From Lachnospiraceae bacterium (GTDB lineage Bacteria > Bacillota > Clostridia > Lachnospirales > Lachnospiraceae): a stretch of DNA of 64,000 bases. The stretch covers positions 1-64,000 of the forward strand of contig JAFXTJ010000032.1 in assembly GCA_017535945.1 (NCBI GenBank). Direction: 5' to 3'. Shown here one piece after another: positions 53,898 to 62,985 of this stretch; the stretch's first letter is position 1, and each line of letters opens with the position of its first letter. Both the position numbers and the translations under genes were made by a program. The notes under the pieces are model-generated. The model saw only the letters and a list, made by a program, of their open reading frames with translations, did no database searches and was not told where the DNA came from.

Positions 53898-54970
53898 ACC
53901 TCTGCTCCTTTTTCTTTGATGATCTCACGGAGCGCCGCAACCAGCGCATCCGTCTCCGCATCCGACCCGACAGTGATCCTCAGGTAGTCGCCGATCCGCG
54001 GCAGATCCCAGCGGCGCACAAAGATCTTTCTCTCCCTTAGTGCCGCAAAGATCTCGCTTCCCGGGACCGTCTCATGCTTCGCGAAAATGAAATTCGCCGA
54101 AGAGGGCGGGAAGGTGAAGCCCATCGCACGGAGTTCTCCCGCCAGACGTTCCCTCGTGGCGATGATCCGTTCACAGGTCTGCTTCAGATACGCCGTATCG
54201 CGTACCGCCGCCGCGCCGCCCACGATGGAGGCATGATTGAGCGTATAGGAATTAAAGGAATTGCGCACGGCCCAGAGGGCATCCATGAGCATCTGCGGTC
54301 CGAACGCATAGCCGATCCGGAGACCGGCGAGCGAACGTGATTTGGAGCAGGTGCGCACGACGACCAGATTGTCGTACTTATCGATGAGCGGCAGTGCGCT
54401 CTCTCCGCCGAAATCGATATAGGCTTCATCAACGATCACGACGATGCCCGGATTCGCCTGCAGGATCCGCTCGATGAGATCAAGCCCCGCGTACAGTCCG
54501 GTGGGCGCATTGGGATTGGCGATGATGATCCCCGCCTTATCCTCCTGTGTGCAGTAATCCTCCGCATGGATCCGGAAGTCCTCATCCAGCGGTACCGTCC
54601 GGACGGGGATTTGATAGAGATCCGCCCATACCGGATAGAAGGAATACGTGATATCCGGGAACAGCAGCGGACCGCCGCCCGTGAAAAAGGTAAGAAAGGC
54701 CAGTGCCAGCACCTCATCACTGCCGACGCCCGCATAGATCCGCTCTTTCGGGATCCCGTAAACCTCGGAAAGCGCATCGCGCAGTTCGTTCTCATTCGGA
54801 TCCGGATAGAGCCGGAAGCTCTCCGGCGGGATCTGTGCCATGGTCCGGGCAAATTCCGGAGACGGCGGATAGGGACATTCATTGGTATTGAGCTTGATGA
54901 TCCCGCTCTCCCGGGGCTGTTCCCCCGGAGTATAGGGCGTGATGAACCGGACCTTATCCCTGAGCGCCAT
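53894..54970 (-). CDS. Histidinol-phosphate aminotransferase-like
   Basis: A 358-residue class I/II PLP aminotransferase with high similarity to HisC: LNTNECPYPPSPEF at residues 27-40, DEAYIDFGGE, and the PLP lysine Lys210 in TCSKSRSLAGLRIG. Histidine biosynthesis genes are absent nearby, so it may act in histidine or aromatic/other amino acid transamination. AGAAGGAGG precedes the ATG at 54970, which lies inside the 3' end of the glycosyltransferase gene by 17 bases. Confidence 0.9.
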   Translation of the reverse strand: MALRDKVRFITPYTPGEQPRESGIIKLNTNECPYPPSPEFARTMAQIPPESFRLYPDPNENELRDALSEVYGIPKERIYAGVGSDEVLALAFLTFFTGGGPLLFPDITYSFYPVWADLYQIPVRTVPLDEDFRIHAEDYCTQEDKAGIIIANPNAPTGLYAGLDLIERILQANPGIVVIVDEAYIDFGGESALPLIDKYDNLVVVRTCSKSRSLAGLRIGYAFGPQMLMDALWAVRNSFNSYTLNHASIVGGAAAVRDTAYLKQTCERIIATRERLAGELRAMGFTFPPSSANFIFAKHETVPGSEIFAALRERKIFVRRWDLPRIGDYLRITVGSDAETDALVAALREIIKEKGAEV

Positions 54971-55994
54971 CGGCTTCCTCCTTCTCTCCTGCTGCCAGAT
55001 CTTCATATTCTTGTGCGCTGTCCGCATCCCCGAGCAGGCGGAAACACTCCGCCGCGCGCTTCGCGGCGAGCCGCGTGCCCGCTTCCAGATCCAGGACCGG
55101 CGCGGCCGCGTCCCGCGCGGACAAAAACCACAGGAGCGCCTCACCGGGATCTCCCGCCGTCAGATAATGCTCTCCCAGCTCCATGCACAGCTCGCTGCTC
55201 TTTTCCTGCCCGTCGATGAGGCGGATCGCATGTTTAAAGAACGACTCCGTATCCCCGGCTGCGCGCGCCGCCCTGAGGCAGATGAGGAGCGCCGCCTCCA
55301 GCGCCGCCGCGTCCTGCGTCTCCTCCGCGTACCGGGAGAAAAATCCCTCCGCCCGCCGCAGGTCATCTTCCGTACCGGCGATCCAGAGTTCCCTGGCGTA
55401 GAGCTTCTCCAGACGCTCCGGCATCTTCTCCCCGCGCTCCGTCATCCGGGCAAAGATCGCCAGATCGCGTGCCGCGTGCTGTCCGTGCGGCTTATGCTCG
55501 ATCCGGATCCCGCTGTCATACACCGCGGCGTCGAGCCGCACCTGTTCGTGGACCGCACCCTCCCATACAAAGGAGCGCTGTCTCTTAAAAAGCTTGGGCC
55601 GGTATTCACAGTCATAATTATAGACGGACCGCTGGTTCAGCTGTCCGCCGTACAAAAACTGCACAATGTCCGCCTCGATGCGGCCGCAGGCGAGGTCCTC
55701 TTTCAGCGCAAGAAACCGCTCCCTGTTCTCCTCATCGATCTCCTCATCGGCATCCGCACTGTAGATATAGTCGCCGGTCGCCAGGGAGAACGCATGGTTC
55801 CTCGCAGCCGCAAAATCATCCTGCCAGACATAGTCACAGACCCGCGCGCCGAAAGAACGTGCCACGTCTTTCGTGCTGTCCGTCGATCCGGTATCCACGA
55901 TGATCATCTCATCCACGATCCCCTGCAGAGAGGACAGGCAGACCGGCAGCGTCTTTTCTTCATTTTTCACGATCATGCAGAGACTGATGGTCAT
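54954..55994 (-). CDS. Glycosyltransferase family 2 with TPR-like C-terminus
   Basis: A 346-residue protein with an N-terminal GT-A domain of the WaaE-like type (TISLCMIVKNEEKTLPVCLS, then IIVDTGSTDST and SADADEEID) and a C-terminal helical, TPR-like region (about 215-346). The second half likely mediates protein contacts. GAGGATGAGAAACCT precedes the ATG at 55994. It leads a tightly overlapping operon that continues with hisC, the exporter, a methyltransferase, dapF and GT26. Confidence 0.9.
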   Translation of the reverse strand: MTISLCMIVKNEEKTLPVCLSSLQGIVDEMIIVDTGSTDSTKDVARSFGARVCDYVWQDDFAAARNHAFSLATGDYIYSADADEEIDEENRERFLALKEDLACGRIEADIVQFLYGGQLNQRSVYNYDCEYRPKLFKRQRSFVWEGAVHEQVRLDAAVYDSGIRIEHKPHGQHAARDLAIFARMTERGEKMPERLEKLYARELWIAGTEDDLRRAEGFFSRYAEETQDAAALEAALLICLRAARAAGDTESFFKHAIRLIDGQEKSSELCMELGEHYLTAGDPGEALLWFLSARDAAAPVLDLEAGTRLAAKRAAECFRLLGDADSAQEYEDLAAGEKEEADGAQG

Positions 55995-56017
55995 AGGTTT
56001 CTCATCCTCCGAAAACG

Positions 56018-56026
56018 TGGTATAAT
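56018..56026 (+). promoter_or_regulatory. Extended -10 of the lipoprotein gene
   Basis: TGGTATAAT (-10 at 56021-56026) lies nine bases before the ATG at 56036. A start at position 7 after the box gives a leader of about three bases. The reverse strand also reads TATTAT here, a weak -10 for the opposite operon. Confidence 0.5.
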
Positions 56027-56035
56027 ACACCCGTT

Positions 56036-57127
56036 ATGAAGAAAACCGTTTTTTCCCGCAACCGCATCCTGACGATCCTTACTGTTGCCGCATTTGCGGC
56101 AGTCCTGTCGGGCTGTTCCCTGAACAAGCCCCGCAGCTTTGTCCCCGCGGCTGACGGGTCGAATTATATCTCCTATTCCGAGCGCGCGGTCCCCGAGAAT
56201 CAGATGTCCTCGACGGCCGCGGCCACCGAGCGCCGGTTCAATTTCTGGCAGTCCCTGAGTGTCCCTACCCAGTTCAACCGGATCCGGGATACCTGGTTCA
56301 TCGTGGACTGCTATCACAATCAGATCCTGTTCAACGACGCGCCGGATGCCCAGTATATCGCGCTCACGGACTGGCAGGTCGTGAATTCCGATATCACGCA
56401 AGGGCACACCATCGCCGGTGACGGGGAGATCTTCCTCGCGGATGACACGGAGAATAACCGTGTGCTCGTCTTTGAGCGGATCGTCGATAAGTTCATCACC
56501 ACCCAGACCTACTGGAATACCGGTATCCGTCCGCACTGCACGGTCTACGATGAGGACACGGCCACCTGGTATGTGTGGAGTTCCATGACCGGTGAACTGT
56601 TCCTGTTCCGCCGCGCCGCCGGCACCACGGATGTCTACCTCACGGAGCAGCATACCATCGAGAAACTGAAAGGGATCTACATCCGCTCCTTTACCATCGA
56701 CCGCGGCAGGATCTATTTCGTCTCCGGCATGCCTTCTTCGGATAATCCGGATTACAAGCCCGCGATCCTCTGCTGCGATCTGAAGACCCTGGAGATCGTC
56801 AAAGAGTATCCTGTTCCGGATGAGATCGCCGGGATGGCCCAGATCGTGCATTCGGGCAAAAACGACTGGTTCATCACCGTCTCCACCGACGCGGCCGGTG
56901 ATCAGGGCGCTGCCGCCCTGTTAAGGACCGACGATCTGTCCCATCTTGCGGACGGCGGCTACACCGATGTCTTCGCGGAGTATTTCGGAGGGAACGGTAC
57001 TCCCTACAACCTCTCGCAGGTGGATCAGTACTGGTATCTCACGGTGCATGTATCGGAAGGTCCCTGCATCTGGCGTTTTGAACTGGATGACGCCGGCGGG
57101 ATCACCAATGTCGTCTCCCTCTTCTGA
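56036..57127 (+). CDS. Lipoprotein with beta-propeller-like repeats, unknown function
   Basis: A 363-residue predicted lipoprotein: a basic N-terminus, hydrophobic helix and lipobox VLSGC with the lipidated cysteine at residue 27. The mature part is all-beta in appearance with repeated blades, for example DTWFIVDCYHNQILF, GEIFLADDTENNRVLVFE and GRIYFVSGMPSSDNP, suggesting a six- or seven-bladed propeller. Surface sugar or protein binding is possible. No Shine-Dalgarno precedes the ATG. It is divergent from the envelope operon, which hints at a surface role. Confidence 0.82.
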   Translation: MKKTVFSRNRILTILTVAAFAAVLSGCSLNKPRSFVPAADGSNYISYSERAVPENQMSSTAAATERRFNFWQSLSVPTQFNRIRDTWFIVDCYHNQILFNDAPDAQYIALTDWQVVNSDITQGHTIAGDGEIFLADDTENNRVLVFERIVDKFITTQTYWNTGIRPHCTVYDEDTATWYVWSSMTGELFLFRRAAGTTDVYLTEQHTIEKLKGIYIRSFTIDRGRIYFVSGMPSSDNPDYKPAILCCDLKTLEIVKEYPVPDEIAGMAQIVHSGKNDWFITVSTDAAGDQGAAALLRTDDLSHLADGGYTDVFAEYFGGNGTPYNLSQVDQYWYLTVHVSEGPCIWRFELDDAGGITNVVSLF

Positions 57128-57130
57128 AGA

Positions 57131-58276
57131 TCAGATCTCCTCATCCTCCACGGCTACGGGTTCCCCGCCGCCGGCCAGCCACTGCAGATACGCATTGATA
57201 AAGGGATCCAGATCCCCGTCCAGCACGCCGTCCGCATTGGATACCTTCTTGCCGGTGCGCAGATCGCTCACCATGGTGTACGGTTGCAGGAAATAGGACC
57301 GGATCTGGCTGCCGAAATCCGTCTTCTTCACCTCTCCCCGGATGCCGCCCAGCTTCGCCTCGTTCTCCTCCTGCTTGAGCATGAAGAGCTTGGCCTTGAG
57401 CATCTGCATCGCCTTGTCCTTATTCTGGAACTGGGAGCGCTCATTCTGACAGGTCACGACGATCCCCGTGGGGAAGTGCGTGATCCGGATCGCGGAACTC
57501 GTCTTGTTGATGTGCTGACCGCCCGCTCCGCTGGAACGGTAGGTATCGATCCGGATCTCGTCATCCTTGATCTCAATATCCAGATCCTCCTCGATATCGG
57601 GCATGACATCGCAGGACACAAAAGAGGTCTGCCGCTTGCCCTGCGCGTTAAAGGGACTGATGCGCACCAGCCGGTGCACGCCGTGCTCGGATTTTAAGAG
57701 GCCGTAAGCGTTCTCGCCGTTGATCTGGAAGGAGACGGATTTGATACCCGCCTCGTCGCCGTCCTGCAGATCCAGCAGGTCCACGGAAAACCCCTTGCGC
57801 TCCGCCCAACGGGTGTACATCCGGTAGAGCATGGAGCACCAGTCGCAGCTCTCCGTACCGCCCGCGCCGGCGCCGAGACGCAGGATCGCATTATTCCGGT
57901 CGTAGGGACCGTTTAAGAGATTGGAGATCCGGATCTGCTCGAGCGTCTCCTCAAAGCTGTCCAGATCGGCGCGGATCTCCGCCGCCATCTCCTCGTCATC
58001 CGTCCCCTCGTCATTCTGCAGATCGATGAGATCGATGATATCGTCATACTGCCTGTGAAGCCCCTCCATGCGCTCCACCATGTCCTGATTGTTCTTCAGT
58101 TCCCTGGTCTGACGGTTCGCCTTGTCGGGATCGTCCCAGAATCCGGGTTCTTCCATGGCGCGGGAGAGCTCCTCGATCCGCTTCTTCCTGTTGTCCAGTC
58201 CCAGGGCTGCCGTTACCTCATCCAGCGTGCCGCGCAGGTTCTGCAGTTCCACTTTCATTTGATCCAGAATGACCAT
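57131..58276 (-). CDS. prfB: Peptide chain release factor 2
   Basis: A 381-residue RF2 that terminates at UGA and UAA codons. The GGQ motif (SSGAGGQHINKTSS) is near residue 255 and the anticodon-like SPF tripeptide is in VRISPFNAQGKR. The gene is one continuous frame: the usual CUU-UGA-C frameshift site is replaced by GGA-CTG-GAC, so the autoregulatory +1 frameshift is absent. GGGTGA lies before the ATG. It is 28 bases downstream of secA. Confidence 0.97.
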   Translation of the reverse strand: MVILDQMKVELQNLRGTLDEVTAALGLDNRKKRIEELSRAMEEPGFWDDPDKANRQTRELKNNQDMVERMEGLHRQYDDIIDLIDLQNDEGTDDEEMAAEIRADLDSFEETLEQIRISNLLNGPYDRNNAILRLGAGAGGTESCDWCSMLYRMYTRWAERKGFSVDLLDLQDGDEAGIKSVSFQINGENAYGLLKSEHGVHRLVRISPFNAQGKRQTSFVSCDVMPDIEEDLDIEIKDDEIRIDTYRSSGAGGQHINKTSSAIRITHFPTGIVVTCQNERSQFQNKDKAMQMLKAKLFMLKQEENEAKLGGIRGEVKKTDFGSQIRSYFLQPYTMVSDLRTGKKVSNADGVLDGDLDPFINAYLQWLAGGGEPVAVEDEEI

Positions 58277-58304
58277 ATAATATCACCCGTTATTTAATAT
58301 TGCC

Positions 58305-60890
58305 TTACTGCAGGGCTTCCGCACCCGCGCGGCCGTGACAGTTCTTATATTTCTTTCCGCTGCCGCAGGGGCAGGGATCGTTGGGATAGATCTTGACGCT
58401 CTCGCGGCGGACGGGCGCCTTCGGACCGGTATCGTCCTTATTGGTCCCGGTGACCTTGGCCACCTGTTCGCGCTCGACTTTCTCCTTGACCTGCACATGC
58501 ATCAGGAAGCGGACCGTATCCTCCTTGATATTGTGCATCATCTCCGAGAACATCTCATAGCCGATCCGCTCGTACTCGAGCAGCGGATCCTTCTGTCCGT
58601 ATGCGGCGAGGCCGATGCCCTGGCGCAGCTGGTCCATGTCATCGATATTGTCCATCCATTTGCGGTCGATGACCTTAAGCAGGATCACGCGCTCCACCTC
58701 GCGGATCGCTTCCGCATCGGGGAACTCCGTTTCCTTGTCTTCGTAGAGCCTGACTGCCTCCGCCTTGAGCTGCTGGACCAGCGCATCCTTGTTGAGCGTC
58801 TCGATCCGGCCTCTGGTGATCGGCTTTAACGGGATGATGGGCAGGAGCAGTTCATTGAGCTCCGTCAGATCCCAGTCATCCGAGTTGTTGTTGACACCGA
58901 TAGCGGTCTCCACCGCTCCCTCGACGATGTCCGCGATCCACTTGTAGATCTCCTCGCGGCGGCTGTCACCGTTCAAGACACGCAGGCGCTCCTCGTAGAT
59001 CTTCTCTCTCTGCTCGTTCATGACCTGGTCATACTGCAGCAGATTCTTACGGATGCCGAAGTTGTTGTCCTCGATCTTCTTCTGCGCGTTCTCGATCGCT
59101 TTGGAGAGCATCTTGTGCTCGATCTCCTGGCCCTCCGGGATGCCCAGGGCATTGAACATGCCGATGAGACGCTCCGAGCCGAACAGGCGCATGAGATCGT
59201 CCTCGAGTGCGATGTAGAATTTGGATTCGCCGGGATCGCCTTGACGTCCGCTTCGTCCGCGCAGCTGATTGTCGATACGTCTGGATTCATGGCGCTCCGT
59301 GCCGATGATCTTGAGACCGCCCGCCGCGCGCGCTTCGTCATCCAGCTTGATATCGGTACCGCGGCCCGCCATGTTGGTCGCGATCGTGACGGCGCCGTGT
59401 CTGCCTGCCTCGGCAACGATCTGCGCTTCCATCTCATGGAACTTGGCATTCAGCACATTGTGCGGGATGCCTGCTTTCCGCAGCAGACCCGAGAGGAGTT
59501 CACTGGTCTCGATCGTGATCGTACCGACGAGAACCGGCTGGCCCTTTTCGTGGGCCCGCTTCACTTCCTCCACGACGGCATTGTATTTTTCCTTCTTGGT
59601 CTTGTAAACGGCATCCTGCAGATCCTTACGGACCACCGGGACATTGGTCGGGATCACGATGACGTCCATCCCGTAGATGTCACGGAATTCGCGCTCCTCG
59701 GTGAGTGCCGTACCGGTCATGCCGCATTTCTTGTCAAATTTGTTGAAGAAATTCTGAAAGGTGATCGTGGCCAGTGTCTTGGACTCGCGCTTGACCTTAA
59801 CCCGCTCCTTGGCCTCGATGGCCTGATGGAGGCCGTCGGAATAGCGGCGGCCGGGCATCACACGGCCCGTAAACTCATCGACGATCAGGACCTCATCGTC
59901 CTTGACGATATAGTCGTGGTCGCGGTGCATCAGGTTGTTGGCGCGCAGCGCCAGGATCATGTTGTGCTGGATCTCCAGGTTCTCCGCATCCGCGAGATTC
60001 TCGATGTGGAAGAATTTCTCGACCTTCTCCACACCCTGTGCCGTGAGGTTGACGATCTTGTCCTTCTCATTGACGATGAAGTCGCCGGTCTCCTCGCGCT
60101 CGATCCCCATGATGGCGTCCATCTTGGTGAGTTCTTCCATATCCTCGCCGCGGGTCATCTGCCTCGCCAGGATATCGCAGGCTTCATAGAGCTTGGTGGA
60201 TTTGCCGCTCTGGCCGGAGATGATGAGCGGGGTGCGGGCTTCGTCGATCAGGATCGAGTCCACCTCGTCGATGATGGCGTAATGCAGGCCGCGCAGCACG
60301 AGCTGCTCCTTGTAGATGGCCATATTGTCGCGCAGATAATCAAAACCCAGCTCGTTGTTCGTCACATAGGTGATGTCGCAATTGTAGGCCTCCTGCCGCT
60401 CCTGCGGGGTCATGGGGTTCAGTACGCAGCCCACGCGGAGTCCCAGGAATTCATGGATCTTGCCCATCCACTCGGCATCACGGTTTGCCAGATAGTCATT
60501 GACCGTGACGACGTGGACACCTTTCCCCTCCAGCGCATTGAGGTAGGAGGGCAGTGTCGCCACCAGGGTCTTGCCTTCACCGGTCTTCATCTCGGCCAGT
60601 CTTCCCTGATGCAGGACGATGCCGCCGATGAGCTGGACGCGGAAGTGTTCGATCCCCAGCACTCTTTTGGAGGCTTCCCGGACCGTGGCAAAGGCGTCCA
60701 CCAGGATGTCATCCAGCGTCTCTCCGTCCGCCAGACGCTTCTTCAGCCAGTCTGTCCGCGCCCGCAGTTCGTCATCCGTCAGTTTCTGCATCTCGGGCCG
60801 GAGCGCCTCGATCGCATCCACCCGCCCGATGATCCTGCGGATCTCCCGTTCACTGTGGGTACCGATGATCTTATCCAACAAACCTGCCAT
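58305..60890 (-). CDS. secA: Preprotein translocase ATPase SecA
   Basis: A complete 861-residue SecA that drives export through SecYEG. NBD1 has Walker [15 protein letters not shown] near residue 103 and [17 protein letters not shown]2 and the helical scaffold follow; the C-terminal SEC-C zinc site is [17 protein letters not shown]. The gene is the usual length. It is in the same direction as prfB downstream and buk-ptb upstream. Confidence 0.97.
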   Translation of the reverse strand: MAGLLDKIIGTHSEREIRRIIGRVDAIEALRPEMQKLTDDELRARTDWLKKRLADGETLDDILVDAFATVREASKRVLGIEHFRVQLIGGIVLHQGRLAEMKTGEGKTLVATLPSYLNALEGKGVHVVTVNDYLANRDAEWMGKIHEFLGLRVGCVLNPMTPQERQEAYNCDITYVTNNELGFDYLRDNMAIYKEQLVLRGLHYAIIDEVDSILIDEARTPLIISGQSGKSTKLYEACDILARQMTRGEDMEELTKMDAIMGIEREETGDFIVNEKDKIVNLTAQGVEKVEKFFHIENLADAENLEIQHNMILALRANNLMHRDHDYIVKDDEVLIVDEFTGRVMPGRRYSDGLHQAIEAKERVKVKRESKTLATITFQNFFNKFDKKCGMTGTALTEEREFRDIYGMDVIVIPTNVPVVRKDLQDAVYKTKKEKYNAVVEEVKRAHEKGQPVLVGTITIETSELLSGLLRKAGIPHNVLNAKFHEMEAQIVAEAGRHGAVTIATNMAGRGTDIKLDDEARAAGGLKIIGTERHESRRIDNQLRGRSGRQGDPGESKFYIALEDDLMRLFGSERLIGMFNALGIPEGQEIEHKMLSKAIENAQKKIEDNNFGIRKNLLQYDQVMNEQREKIYEERLRVLNGDSRREEIYKWIADIVEGAVETAIGVNNNSDDWDLTELNELLLPIIPLKPITRGRIETLNKDALVQQLKAEAVRLYEDKETEFPDAEAIREVERVILLKVIDRKWMDNIDDMDQLRQGIGLAAYGQKDPLLEYERIGYEMFSEMMHNIKEDTVRFLMHVQVKEKVEREQVAKVTGTNKDDTGPKAPVRRESVKIYPNDPCPCGSGKKYKNCHGRAGAEALQ

Positions 60891-60905
60891 AACCGTTCGT
60901 TCCCC

Positions 60906-61985
60906 TTATCTGATCTCTTCGTAGATCCTGGCCTGTTCCTCGCCGCGCATCACACGCAGGGCTCCCTGCGCAAGTTCCAGCAATTCATCTTCACCGGGAT
61001 AGACCGTCACGGGGGCGATGAATTCCACCCGCTTCGTGATCGCCTCCGTCACCTGCCTGTTGTTGGCAATGCCGCCGGTGATGAGGATCCGGTCCACCTC
61101 TCCGGCTAATACCGCCGCCATGGCGCCCACATCCTTGGAAACCTGCAGGATAAAGGCATCCATCACGAGTTTCGCTTTCCCGTCGCCCGCCTCGATCCGC
61201 TCCATGATCTCACGGACATCGTGGGTGCCGACATAGGCATTGAAACCGCCGCCGCCCGCAACACGCTTCATCATCTCCCGTTCCGTGACCTCTCCGGAGA
61301 AGCAGCGGCGGATCAGTCCGCCGACCGGCAATGCGCCCGCCCGTTCCGGAGAAAAGGCGCCGTCTCCGTTCAGCGCATTGAACACGTCCACCACCCGGCC
61401 CTTCTCATGAGCCGCCACGGATACCCCTCCGCCGAGGTGAACGCCGATGAGATTGAGTTCCTCGTATTTCCTGCCCGTTTCCGCCGCGTACCGCCTGCAG
61501 ACCGACTTCTGATTGAGCGCGTGGAAAACGGAAACGCGCGGGATCTCCGGCAGACCGGACAGCCTCGCGGCGGGCATCAGTTCGTCCACGACCACCGGGT
61601 CCACGATGTAAGCCGGGATGCCGGCCTCATCGGCGATCTCTCTCGCAAGGATCCCGCCCAGGTTGGACGCGTGTTCTCCCTGTACCCCGTTCTCCAGATC
61701 CCGGTACAGGGCATCCGTCACAAGATAAACGCCGCCCGGGACAGGCTTCAGCATGCCGCCCCGTCCCACGACCACATCAAATCCCCGCAGATCGGTGCCG
61801 CGCTCCCGCAGGAAATCCAGGATGATCTCCCTGCGGAAATCCTGCTGTGCAGCGATGGAGTCAAACCGCCCGAGTTCAGCGGCACAGTGGCGGAGCGTCA
61901 CTTCCATCTCCGCGGTCTCGTCCGTAAAGATCCCGAGCTTGGTCGAGGTGGATCCGGGATTGATGACCAGACTCCTAATCGCCAT
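60906..61985 (-). CDS. buk: Butyrate kinase
   Basis: A 359-residue ASKHA-family kinase that makes ATP and butyrate from butyryl phosphate. The N-terminal NPGSTSTKLGIF motif is the phosphate-binding loop, and GVHLGGGVSVAAHEKGRVVDV and ALPVGGL are typical of butyrate kinases. It is directly downstream of the phosphotransbutyrylase gene, so this strain probably uses the ptb-buk route to butyrate. Homologues also accept isobutyrate or 2-methylbutyrate. Confidence 0.96.
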   Translation of the reverse strand: MAIRSLVINPGSTSTKLGIFTDETAEMEVTLRHCAAELGRFDSIAAQQDFRREIILDFLRERGTDLRGFDVVVGRGGMLKPVPGGVYLVTDALYRDLENGVQGEHASNLGGILAREIADEAGIPAYIVDPVVVDELMPAARLSGLPEIPRVSVFHALNQKSVCRRYAAETGRKYEELNLIGVHLGGGVSVAAHEKGRVVDVFNALNGDGAFSPERAGALPVGGLIRRCFSGEVTEREMMKRVAGGGGFNAYVGTHDVREIMERIEAGDGKAKLVMDAFILQVSKDVGAMAAVLAGEVDRILITGGIANNRQVTEAITKRVEFIAPVTVYPGEDELLELAQGALRVMRGEEQARIYEEIR

Positions 61986-61992
61986 GGTTAGC

Positions 61993-62904
61993 TCACTTAT
62001 CCGCCACCACCACCGCCAGGGCGATGGAATTGAATTTCACCTGCACCGTGTCGGAGCGGGAGGTCAGGATCACGGGAGACCTCGTCCCGGTGAGGATATT
62101 TCCGTTTTTCACCTGCGCCGTGCGGACGATGGTCTTATAGACCAGATTGCCCGCGTGGATATCCGGGAAAAGCAGGATATCGGCGTCCCCGACGATCCTG
62201 CGGTCTTTCGCGCCGGGCTTGTGCTCCGCGGCATCCGGATCGATCGCGAGATCCATGGACAGCGGTCCGTCCACGATACAGCCCGTGATCTCGCCGGCCT
62301 CGTTCATCCGTGTGAGCTCGGCAGCCTCAACCGTCACCGGCATCTTCTCATTGACCACCTCGACCGCGGCAAGGGGTGCCACCCTGGGCATTTCGATCCC
62401 GCAGGCGCGGGCAACCTCCACCGCATATTCGATGATGATCTTCTTCTCCTCCAGTGTCGGATACGGGATAAATGCCGCATCCGTCAGGAACAGGAGCCGG
62501 TCGATCCCGGGGATCTCAAACACACACACATGGGAGAGCGGTCTGCCGGTGCGGAGTCCGACCTCCTTGTCGAGAACGCTCCTCAGGAACAGTTTCGTCT
62601 CGAGCGCGCCCTTCATGTACAGTTCGGCATCCCCGTCATGCACCAGTTTCACGGCGGCCTTTGCCGCCTCTCCGGCATCCGGGAGATCGATGATCTCATA
62701 ACCGGCGGTCAGATCGATGGCGTGTTCCGCCGCGATCTTCTCGATCTGCCGCTTATCGCCCACCAGCACGGGAGATGCGATCCCTTCCCTGCGCGCCAGT
62801 TCCGCAGCCTCCAGCACGGAGCCTTCCTGTGCCGCCGCCACAGAGAGTTTCTTTGTGCCGCAGTGCTTTCCTCTGGCCAACAGCTCGTCAAAACTCCTGC
62901 TCAT
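61993..62904 (-). CDS. ptb: Phosphate butyryltransferase
   Basis: A 303-residue enzyme of the phosphate acetyl/butyryltransferase family, converting butyryl-CoA and phosphate to butyryl phosphate. Typical sequence elements are PVLVGDKRQIEKIA, MKGALETKLFLRSVLDKE and DILLFPDIHAGNLVYK. It lies seven bases before buk, forming the classical ptb-buk pair of butyrate producers. Confidence 0.96.
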   Translation of the reverse strand: MSRSFDELLARGKHCGTKKLSVAAAQEGSVLEAAELARREGIASPVLVGDKRQIEKIAAEHAIDLTAGYEIIDLPDAGEAAKAAVKLVHDGDAELYMKGALETKLFLRSVLDKEVGLRTGRPLSHVCVFEIPGIDRLLFLTDAAFIPYPTLEEKKIIIEYAVEVARACGIEMPRVAPLAAVEVVNEKMPVTVEAAELTRMNEAGEITGCIVDGPLSMDLAIDPDAAEHKPGAKDRRIVGDADILLFPDIHAGNLVYKTIVRTAQVKNGNILTGTRSPVILTSRSDTVQVKFNSIALAVVVADK

Positions 62905-62948
62905 GGTCTGTCCTCTCCGTCTGACCGGCTGATGCGAAACAACATTAA

Positions 62949-62977
62949 ATTTTATCGCAAATACCGCGAAAATGCAA
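62949..62977 (-). promoter_or_regulatory. Promoter of the ptb-buk genes
   Basis: Minus strand: TTGCAT (62972-62977), 17-bp spacer, TAAAAT (62949-62954), start near 62942 and a leader of about 38 bases. The spacer contains the inverted pair CGCGGTATTTGCG, a possible regulator site. Confidence 0.6.
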
Positions 62978-62985
62978 GAAATGTG

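Noticed and set aside
58141..58220. Programmed frameshift site in prfB
   Set aside because: The reading frame is continuous and no in-frame TGA or CTT-TGA-C occurs near codon 25.
59115..61109. A 664-codon open frame on the plus strand antisense to secA and buk
   Set aside because: It has no ribosome site or recognisable domain and is explained by the high third-position G+C of the real genes on the minus strand.
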